DNA of 26,103 nucleotides from Methanomicrobiales archaeon (GTDB taxonomy: Archaea; Halobacteriota; Syntropharchaeia; Alkanophagales; Methanospirareceae): positions 1 through 26,103 of the forward strand of contig QEXZ01000008.1 of NCBI GenBank assembly GCA_003160755.1, read 5' to 3'. Under the pieces are notes generated by a model, which was not told the DNA's origin, made no database searches, and worked only from the letters and a program-made list of their open reading frames with translations. Made by a program: the position numbers and the translations under genes. The number at the start of each line of letters is the position of its first letter. The first letter of the stretch is position 1. Positions 15,769 through 22,034 of this stretch are shown piece after piece.

Positions 15769-18486
15769 ATGGGAATAGCAGTTATAGGGGGAGGAGTTGC
15801 AGGGATAACAGCAGCTCTTGACCTTGCGGATTCGGGTTATAAAGTACATTTGATAGAGAAGAATGCAGAACTCGGTGGTAAGATGGAGGAGCTTGCGGAA
15901 TGTCAGATGGGGTTGTCACCCTACATAGCCAAAGTGGAAAACCATCCGAACATAGATTTGATGCTGTCAAGCGAGTTAGAGCGTTTGTCAGGCACAGCGG
16001 GAGATTTCAAGCTGAGCGTGTCGGGCAATGAAGTAGGAGTGGAGAGCGTGGTATTGGCGCCGGGCTACGACATTCCGGAAGTAGCGAAGAGTTATGGATT
16101 TGGAAGTCCGGACGTTGTAGTCTCACTGGATTTCGAGGGGATTCTCAAAGCTGCTACGGTAAGTGAAACAGGGGAATTGGTAAGACCGTCAGACGGTAAG
16201 CCCGTAAAGAGATTAGGATTTATCAAGTGCGTTGGCTCGAGATGCCAGGAGAACGAGATTTGTTCTACAGCGTGCTGCGCATACACAGCGAAAGAGGCGT
16301 GGGAAGTAAAAGAGCGATACCCAGATATAGAGATTTATATCTTTTACATGGACATCAGGGTATTTGGAAAAGACGAGGAATTAGTGGCAGAGTTAAAGGA
16401 CAAATATGGTGTAAAATACATAAGGTCACGGGTTCCTGAGGTAATACCCGAAGGAGGAGCGTTGACCGTTAAGTTCGAGAACCTCGAGAAGGGGACGATA
16501 GAAAAACTCGACCTTGATATGGTAGTTCTTGCGGTTGGTTTGCTGCCGTCAAAAACCATGAGCAAACTTGCAGAAATAACGGGCGTGAAAGCGGATAAAT
16601 ATGGATATATTGAAACGAGCCTAACGAGCCCGCTGGAAACGAGTGTTCCGGGTATCTTAGCGTGTGGAACGGCAACAGCACCGATGAAGGTGCGGGAAAG
16701 CGTTGCACAGGCGAGTGGTGCGGCGTTAAAAGCTGCAGGACTTTCACAGCGCACGGAGCCAATTCCTGGGCAGGAGGAGCACAAATTTATTGAAATTGGC
16801 GATGAACTGAAGACAGGTGTATTCATTTGCGGTTGTGAAGGCGAAATAGCGAATTCCATAGACATACCTGCGGTCGCGGAACGAATCAGCGAATTAAAGG
16901 ACGTTGCATACGTGAACAGCGAGACGAACACGTTGCAGGAGGCGATGGACGCGATAGAGAGCGGAATAGTGGACCAGGGATTGACCAGGATAGTATTTGC
17001 AGGGCAGTCGCCGAGAGAATGTGAAGACATAGTCAGGGACGCATGTGCCGTAGCAGGACTAAATCCGTATTTATTGGAGCTGGTAAATCTGCGAGAGCAA
17101 TGTGCGTGGGTGCAAGACCCCAAAGACGCGACAGAAGCTGCGGCAGATATGCTGAAAATGGCTGTGGAACGAGCGAAGTATCTCGAGGAAATACCGGTTG
17201 AACGGTATCCAGTGATACCGAAAGCGCTTGTTATTGGTGGTGGCATATCAGGAATGAACGCAGCACTTGGAATTGCAGACGCCGGGTACGAAGTCCATTT
17301 AGTGGATAAAGGAGCAGAACTGGGTGGCGGTTTGAGAGAAAGTACTGAGTTACAGAGCGGTGAGAAAGCTGCGGACATTTTGAAGGAGTTAGTTGGTAAA
17401 GTAACGGCTAATGAGCGAATAAACGTGTACACGAATGTGAAAGAAGAAGAAATAGAGGGAAGAGCAGGTTCGTTTAAGGCGAAGATAGTCGCAGAGGGGG
17501 CAGAGGATGCGGAGATAGAATTTGGCGCCTGTGTGATTGCAACAGGGGCGAGGCGTGATTTTGTGCCTGAAGGTTACTTTGGATACGGCAAAGAGAAGAA
17601 CGTGACGACGGTAAGCGAATTTGTAAAGATGCTGGCGGGTAAACTGGATGCCAATACAATCGCATTGATTCAAGATGCGCCAGGCGAAGGCGTAACTGCA
17701 AGGTACAGTAGCATCGAGGTAGTGGATAGCGCGTTAAAAGCGAAAGAGAAGAACCCGGATGCGAATGTATTCGTGCTGTATCAGGACATAAAGACATACG
17801 GTAAGTGGGAAGTGCTGTACAAAGATGCACGTGAGAAAGGCGTGATATTCCTCAGATACGACAAGGAGAAACCACCGAAATACGAAGATGGGATTGTTTC
17901 GGTCTATGACGTGATATTCAACGATGAGATACAGATAAAGCCTGATCTGGTGGTGCTCAGCACACCGGCGATGCCTGCGGAGGCGAACGAGCGACTGAGC
18001 GAGATATTCAGGATTCCATTGAAAAACGGATTCTTTATGGAGAAGCCGGAGCGTCCAAAGATGGTATTAACGCCTGTGGACACGGTGAACGAAGGGGTAT
18101 TCATCTGCGGTTCTGCGGTTTATCCTGCGATGATAGACGAATGCCTCGCAATGAGCAGTGCGGCAGCGTCGAGGGCATGTGTGCTACTGGCGAAAGATTT
18201 CCTCGAGACGCCGGCGATGACTTCGGTGGTTGACGAGGAGATATGCGCAGGATGCGGCGTATGTGAAGCGATATGCCCGGTCGAGGCGATAGAATTGACG
18301 GAGGAGCTGGTACCTGTGGTTACTTTCGGTGTGACCACGGTAGTGGGCGGAACAAAGAAGGTTGCGAAGGTCGGAGATGGCTGCATAGGCTGTGGAAGTT
18401 GCGCTTCTTATTGCCCGTCAAGCGCGATGTCGTTGAAGAATTTCAGAGACAGACAGGTGTACGCACAGTTGGATTACGCGGTATAG
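15769..18486 (+). CDS. hdrA: Fused double-core HdrA
   Basis: A 905-residue protein made of two HdrA-like units. Unit 1 (1-325): FAD motif GGGVAGITAALD (7-18) and a cluster site CVGSRCQENEICSTACC (C154, C165, C169, C170, extra C159), but no inserted ferredoxin and no DCSAC (ECQMGLSP instead). Unit 2 (345-905): HdrA N-terminal domain with CGC (354-356), a second FAD motif GGGISGMNAALG (490-501), a core where the CVGSR cluster site is replaced by cysteine-free IQDAPGEGVTARYSS, and a C-terminal two-cluster ferredoxin (C826-C836, C872-C882) ending FRDRQVYAQLDYAV. So the chain resembles an HdrA dimer in one polypeptide with the cofactor sites shared out. The ATG at 15769 is preferred; an in-frame GTG at 15763 overlaps hdrB. 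It is the last gene of the mvhD-fdhB-hdrC-hdrB-hdrA operon. Confidence 0.93.
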   Translation: MGIAVIGGGVAGITAALDLADSGYKVHLIEKNAELGGKMEELAECQMGLSPYIAKVENHPNIDLMLSSELERLSGTAGDFKLSVSGNEVGVESVVLAPGYDIPEVAKSYGFGSPDVVVSLDFEGILKAATVSETGELVRPSDGKPVKRLGFIKCVGSRCQENEICSTACCAYTAKEAWEVKERYPDIEIYIFYMDIRVFGKDEELVAELKDKYGVKYIRSRVPEVIPEGGALTVKFENLEKGTIEKLDLDMVVLAVGLLPSKTMSKLAEITGVKADKYGYIETSLTSPLETSVPGILACGTATAPMKVRESVAQASGAALKAAGLSQRTEPIPGQEEHKFIEIGDELKTGVFICGCEGEIANSIDIPAVAERISELKDVAYVNSETNTLQEAMDAIESGIVDQGLTRIVFAGQSPRECEDIVRDACAVAGLNPYLLELVNLREQCAWVQDPKDATEAAADMLKMAVERAKYLEEIPVERYPVIPKALVIGGGISGMNAALGIADAGYEVHLVDKGAELGGGLRESTELQSGEKAADILKELVGKVTANERINVYTNVKEEEIEGRAGSFKAKIVAEGAEDAEIEFGACVIATGARRDFVPEGYFGYGKEKNVTTVSEFVKMLAGKLDANTIALIQDAPGEGVTARYSSIEVVDSALKAKEKNPDANVFVLYQDIKTYGKWEVLYKDAREKGVIFLRYDKEKPPKYEDGIVSVYDVIFNDEIQIKPDLVVLSTPAMPAEANERLSEIFRIPLKNGFFMEKPERPKMVLTPVDTVNEGVFICGSAVYPAMIDECLAMSSAAASRACVLLAKDFLETPAMTSVVDEEICAGCGVCEAICPVEAIELTEELVPVVTFGVTTVVGGTKKVAKVGDGCIGCGSCASYCPSSAMSLKNFRDRQVYAQLDYAV

Positions 18487-18533
18487 AAAAGTCCACTCAT
18501 CGGGCTTTTCTTTTATTTTTTCTTTTTTTCTGG
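18487..18533 (+). terminator. Terminator of the plus-arm Hdr operon
   Basis: Directly after the hdrA stop, aaaagtcc and gggctttt (18487-18509) form a hairpin with a short loop. A long T-rich tract follows (cttttattttttctttttttc). This is a convincing intrinsic-type terminator. The rest of the 211-bp gap to 18697 holds the dispersed repeat at 18579-18642 and A/T-rich promoter sequence for the next gene. Confidence 0.7.
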
Positions 18534-18578
18534 CACGGTCTATTTTTTAGTGAAATTGCCATATATATCCTCAAATTT

Positions 18579-18642
18579 CACCGCAGAGCACATGGAGAAC
18601 GCAAAGGCATAAATTATAAAATCTGTGTAATCTTGTGGTTAT
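18579..18642. repeat. Dispersed intergenic repeat, right copy
   Basis: A caccgcagag...gagaacgcaaagg module (18579-18607) is followed by a 25-bp module (18618-18642, starting aaaatctgtgtaatc) that is the exact reverse complement of 8572-8596. Both modules also occur, diverged, between about 25485 and 25596. No open reading frame is associated with it. Confidence 0.85.
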
Positions 18643-18697
18643 AATTTTCGAATTCATATTTACATAAGACAGAGATAGTATAAAGTAGATATTTATT

Positions 18698-19990
18698 ATG
18701 GCATATTCATCTGCGAAATTTCGAAGATACATCATCGTCGGCATAGACCCGGGCACTACGATAGGGGTAGCCATAATTGACCTCGAGGGAAAACCAATAG
18801 AAGTATTCAGCTCAAAAAATTATTCGTGCTCCGATGTGATAGAAAGGATAATATCGCGTGGAAACCCATTGATAGTGGCATCGGACGTTACACCCACGCC
18901 TTCAACGGTAAAAAGGATAAGCCGTATTTTCTCTTCACCCGTTCCCGAATTAGACGAATCGCTGGCGACCGAAGAGAAGATTGCGCTGACGAAAGGCAGG
19001 GGATACAAATATAACAACGTGCATGAGCGTGACGCATTAGCCGCCTGCGTTAATGCATTCCGGCGATATAAAAAGAAATTCTCGCAGGTGCACAGGAAAA
19101 CGCCGCCTGGCGTGGACGTAGAAGAAGTAAAAGCGATGGTGATTAAAGGCGTATCCATAAGTGATGCGATAGACAGATTAATCCGTGCTAAAGAGGAGAA
19201 AGAGGCGGAGAAGGAGATGAAGATTTGGGATGCCAGGAGGAAGGAGAGCGGCGATAAGCAAGCCATGAAAAAGGGCAGTGAACGAACGGATGAAAATGAG
19301 CCCCGGTTACGTAGAATTATGAAAGGTAAGGATGATAAGATAGAGATGCTGGAAGAGCTCACAGCGGCTCTTAAGGCGAGACTGGCGGAAAAGGAAGTTG
19401 AACTATCGAATTTGCATTTTCGAGTAGCGACACTGAAAACCGCAAGGAAGCGTGAGATAGAAGAGACAGAGGAGATAACCAGGAGAGAAAAGGAGATAAA
19501 AAGGCTGAAAGAGGAACTAAAAGCGAGAGCGGAGGAGAATGCAGAATTAAGGCAAATCGTGGAGGAGTTAAAAGGTAAACGAGAAGTGAAGGTAAAAGGA
19601 GGAAAAAAGATAAAAGTGATACGCTCTTTCAGTCGGAATGCAATACTGGATACGGACAGGAAATACGGGTTGAAAAAGGGGGATGTTGTATTCCTTGAGG
19701 ATGGCAGTGGTGGCGGAGCAAGCACAGCGGAATTATTGGCGAATAAAGGCGTTGCTGCGGTGATATATGGTAAGGAGCTGTCACATTTCGCCGCGGATAA
19801 GTTTTTCGAATCGGGTATTCCTGCTTTTTCCACTCCTGATGAAATGCCGTTGCTGTTAAAAGAAGAAGGTGCGGGCGAAGGCGGAGGCGATTTCGTTTTT
19901 GTGGATGAACGGTTGCTGAATGAAAAGATAGGGGGGTGGAAGAAGGAAAGAAAAAGGGGAAAGGTAGAAGACAAAATTGTGTTCATCTGA
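18698..19990 (+). CDS. DUF460 / COG2433 RNase H-fold protein, short form
   Basis: A 430-residue member of the archaeal DUF460 family, predicted RuvC/YqgF-like RNase H-fold proteins of unproven function. The N-terminal domain shows IIVGIDPGTTIGVAIIDLEG (12-31; D17 is a candidate metal ligand), IVASDVTPTP (59-68; D63) and NNVHERDALAACVNAF (105-120; E109/D111). A long highly charged coiled coil follows (about 155-300). A C-terminal domain contains KKGDVVFLEDGSGGGASTAELL and GVAAVIYGKELSH. Family proteins I know are longer, with about 200 extra residues before the IDPG motif; here the ATG at 18698 lies only 14 codons before it. An A/T-rich promoter-like stretch precedes it and a small hairpin follows. 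A nucleic-acid role is inferred from the fold. Confidence 0.85.
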   Translation: MAYSSAKFRRYIIVGIDPGTTIGVAIIDLEGKPIEVFSSKNYSCSDVIERIISRGNPLIVASDVTPTPSTVKRISRIFSSPVPELDESLATEEKIALTKGRGYKYNNVHERDALAACVNAFRRYKKKFSQVHRKTPPGVDVEEVKAMVIKGVSISDAIDRLIRAKEEKEAEKEMKIWDARRKESGDKQAMKKGSERTDENEPRLRRIMKGKDDKIEMLEELTAALKARLAEKEVELSNLHFRVATLKTARKREIEETEEITRREKEIKRLKEELKARAEENAELRQIVEELKGKREVKVKGGKKIKVIRSFSRNAILDTDRKYGLKKGDVVFLEDGSGGGASTAELLANKGVAAVIYGKELSHFAADKFFESGIPAFSTPDEMPLLLKEEGAGEGGGDFVFVDERLLNEKIGGWKKERKRGKVEDKIVFI

Positions 19991-19993
19991 AAA

Positions 19994-20014
19994 AGCTTTT
20001 GCAAGCAAAACGCT
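19994..20014 (+). terminator. Hairpin after the DUF460 gene
   Basis: The palindrome agcttttgc / gcaaaacgct (one bulged base) starts 4 bp after the DUF460 stop; a second weaker one, agcaaa / tttgct, overlaps it. No T run follows, so it may be a weak terminator or an RNA-end structure. Confidence 0.35.
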
Positions 20015-20030
20015 TTGCTAAAAACAACCA

Positions 20031-20579
20031 TTGGGGAAAAAAGTCGACAAAAAAAAGCATGGATGGACGGATGTCGAAAATTATCTATCGGAGCAGAAGA
20101 GATATAATAGCATGAAGTCAACAACCATGAGGTTTAACGGACAACTTTTGAACAGGGGCTTCTGGCTCTATTGCTGGAAAGTATCGGATGGCAAGCGTGA
20201 AGTTCTATATGTCGGGCGGACCGGCGACAGCTCGTCGAAAAATGCTGCATCACCTTTCAGCAGGTTTTTCCGGCATCTTGATACCCGAGAATCCGCTAAG
20301 GGAAACACTCTGCATCATCAGCTTAAACGGGCTGGCATGGAACCCTCTGAGTGCAGTTATCTTCTGTCTGCCTATGGTCCTGTCTTTAAGGAAGCCGAAG
20401 ACTCAGTATACGTAGGTTTCCGAGACCGAATGGCTGCGTTGGAAAAAGAGCTAGCGTATGCCCTCAGAGATTATGAGGTAATTGGCAATCATCAATCGAA
20501 GAAGCGTCTGGAAAAAACGGATGAAGCCACGCTTAAGGGAGCGCTGGCTGCCATCAAGAAAGACCTCAGTCTCGTATGA
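20031..20579 (+). CDS. GIY-YIG-like nuclease-domain protein
   Basis: A 182-residue (from TTG) protein with a GIY-YIG-type layout: FWLYCWKV (first strand, replacing GIY), LYVGRTGDSSS (YIG strand), SPFSRFFRHLD (Arg/His region), then ALEKELAYAL with a candidate catalytic Glu and IGNHQ with a candidate Asn. GIY-YIG domains cut DNA in repair, homing, restriction and mobile-element proteins. This stand-alone small family is known in bacteria and archaea without, to my knowledge, an assigned role. Only a TTG (20031) begins the open frame and it has no good ribosome binding site; the first ATG is 20112, but the intervening 27 codons look coding. It lies 41 bp after DUF460 and convergent to the SAM synthetase gene. 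The mixed codon use and isolated position are compatible with transfer, but not proof of it. Confidence 0.72.
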   Translation: MGKKVDKKKHGWTDVENYLSEQKRYNSMKSTTMRFNGQLLNRGFWLYCWKVSDGKREVLYVGRTGDSSSKNAASPFSRFFRHLDTRESAKGNTLHHQLKRAGMEPSECSYLLSAYGPVFKEAEDSVYVGFRDRMAALEKELAYALRDYEVIGNHQSKKRLEKTDEATLKGALAAIKKDLSLV

Positions 20580-20649
20580 TGCCTCGGGGTTCAGAGATTA
20601 TCACACAATTAGATATTTTCTAAAATCTTTTAAAATATCCTTTTGACAA

Positions 20650-20677
20650 ACCTTTTCTTTCTAAGAAAGGATTTGTT
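20650..20677. terminator. Weak hairpin between convergent genes
   Basis: Around ctttctaagaaag (20656-20668) a short inverted repeat is flanked by imperfectly pairing aaacctttt / ggatttgttt. It lies directly 3' of the SAM synthetase stop and after the GIY-YIG gene, where ends of both transcripts are expected. The 98-bp gap (20580-20677) shows nothing else. Confidence 0.3.
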
Positions 20678-21877
20678 TCAAAACGTTCTCAACTCCCCTT
20701 TAACCGCCATCTCCGTTATCTCTGCGATGTTCGAAAGCCAGTCATCTATTATTCGCCCAACCTTCTTTTCCGCCACTCCGGGGTTTACATCGCTCTTCGA
20801 GACAATCTGAGCGGTTGCCACCTTCGGGTCATCTATCCTTCTGCCTATCTCCGAAAGAATCTTTATGTACACTTCTTGAATGCCATCTACGCTATCTACG
20901 ACTTCATTGGCTATTTTATTGGCAAGCAAATTGTATATTTTCCCGGTATGGTTCACGGGATTTTTCCCCGGGGTTCCTTCCATGCTAATAGGTCGGTTTG
21001 GCGTGATAAGCCCATTGCTTCTATTCCCACGACCTGCACCTCCATCATCTCCCATCTCCGCTGAGGTTCCAGTCACCGTGATATAAACCGAGTCAGGTGT
21101 GTCAGCCATATTTATCAAGGTAAGTACTTCCCTGCTTGTATATTCTTCGGCTACACCACTCACAAACTCTTTCAATCGCTGCTTTGCGTCCTCATAGTGC
21201 TCGTAGTCATCCACGTATTTCGAGACAAAAGCATCGCCAACCGTTAAAGTTATCTTATCTTTTTCTCTTAGTGCCATCACCTTCATATCCTCACCCACCG
21301 CGGGCTCGCGGTTGCGGTATTCAGCCATTACGCGATTTTCCGCATTAAGCGCTATGGATTCACACTCCGAAAAAGGAGCATGTGCAACGCCAAAGGAGGT
21401 ATCATTCGCCAGTGGTATTTCCTTGTTCTTATCTCTAAAAACGGTTAAAAGGTCGTAAGAACCCATTCCCACTTTACTATCTACTACAACGTGGTTATCC
21501 ACGTCCAAATTCCTTATGTTCCGCAAATAGTCCTTCGCCGCTTTTATCGCTATTGTATCAACGGCGATTTCTTCGCCTTCAAATTCTCGCGTTGCCCTTC
21601 CCCCTAACAAAATGTATATTGGCGAAATAACCTCGCCCCCACCATATTTCGGGTTTGACCTGCCAGCGACGAGTTGCACTTTATCCGTGTTGTGATGCAA
21701 TATCATCCCGCACTTCTTTTTATATTCTTTGCACAACGCTATGCTAACAGCTTCAGCAATACCATCGCATAAGCTGTCCGGATGCCCCAGACCTTTTCGT
21801 TCTACCATTTCTATCGCTTGTTCTTCAACGGGTTTTGTATTCACGAACTCAACTTCTATATTCCTCTCTATTTTCAT
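20678..21877 (-). CDS. mat: Archaeal-type S-adenosylmethionine synthetase
   Basis: A full-length 399-residue archaeal methionine adenosyltransferase (the COG1812 type, unrelated in length and detail to bacterial MetK). It makes S-adenosylmethionine from methionine and ATP. Characteristic blocks are [20 protein letters not shown] (26-45), [13 protein letters not shown] (60-72), [14 protein letters not shown] (about 129-142), [20 protein letters not shown] and [17 protein letters not shown]. The ATG at 21877 is followed at once by the family-like [16 protein letters not shown]-like catataatta lies at 21921-21930 on the minus strand. It appears to be a single-gene unit. Confidence 0.96.
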   Translation of the reverse strand: MKIERNIEVEFVNTKPVEEQAIEMVERKGLGHPDSLCDGIAEAVSIALCKEYKKKCGMILHHNTDKVQLVAGRSNPKYGGGEVISPIYILLGGRATREFEGEEIAVDTIAIKAAKDYLRNIRNLDVDNHVVVDSKVGMGSYDLLTVFRDKNKEIPLANDTSFGVAHAPFSECESIALNAENRVMAEYRNREPAVGEDMKVMALREKDKITLTVGDAFVSKYVDDYEHYEDAKQRLKEFVSGVAEEYTSREVLTLINMADTPDSVYITVTGTSAEMGDDGGAGRGNRSNGLITPNRPISMEGTPGKNPVNHTGKIYNLLANKIANEVVDSVDGIQEVYIKILSEIGRRIDDPKVATAQIVSKSDVNPGVAEKKVGRIIDDWLSNIAEITEMAVKGELRTF

Positions 21878-21920
21878 TTTTTACCATCTCGCTCGCTATA
21901 TCTCTCTATGTATGTATGAT

Positions 21921-21930
21921 TAATTATATG
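21921..21930 (-). promoter_or_regulatory. TATA-like element of the SAM synthetase gene
   Basis: On the minus strand catataatta lies 44-53 bp before the ATG at 21877. The gap to recQ (21878-22034) otherwise contains the tandem repeat at 21995-22033 and no gene. Confidence 0.4.
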
Positions 21931-21994
21931 CATACATCTCTGTGGTTTTATAAAAAGTTTTATGTTTTATTTGTCTGTTTTCAGGGCTTTTTAG

Positions 21995-22033
21995 CAAACC
22001 GCCAAACCGCCAAACCGCCAAACCGCCAAACCC
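21995..22033. repeat. 8-bp tandem repeats at the 3' end of recQ
   Basis: Four perfect caaaccgc units (21995-22026) are followed by a degenerate caaaccc and then gctaacc, which contains the TAG stop of the minus-strand recQ gene (22035-22037). In the gene sense the array is G-rich (GCGGTTTG units). It parallels the array at the end of the DUF89 gene. Confidence 0.9.
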
Positions 22034-22034
22034 G

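Noticed and set aside
16344..17432. Minus-strand open frame of 362 codons across the fused hdrA
   Set aside because: Antisense to strongly conserved FAD/cluster coding sequence; no recognisable domain and no ribosome binding site.
18820..20124. Minus-strand open frame of 434 codons across the DUF460 gene
   Set aside because: It is antisense to a gene with clear family motifs; its product is Ser/Phe-rich low-complexity sequence typical of the mirror of a Glu/Lys-rich coiled coil.
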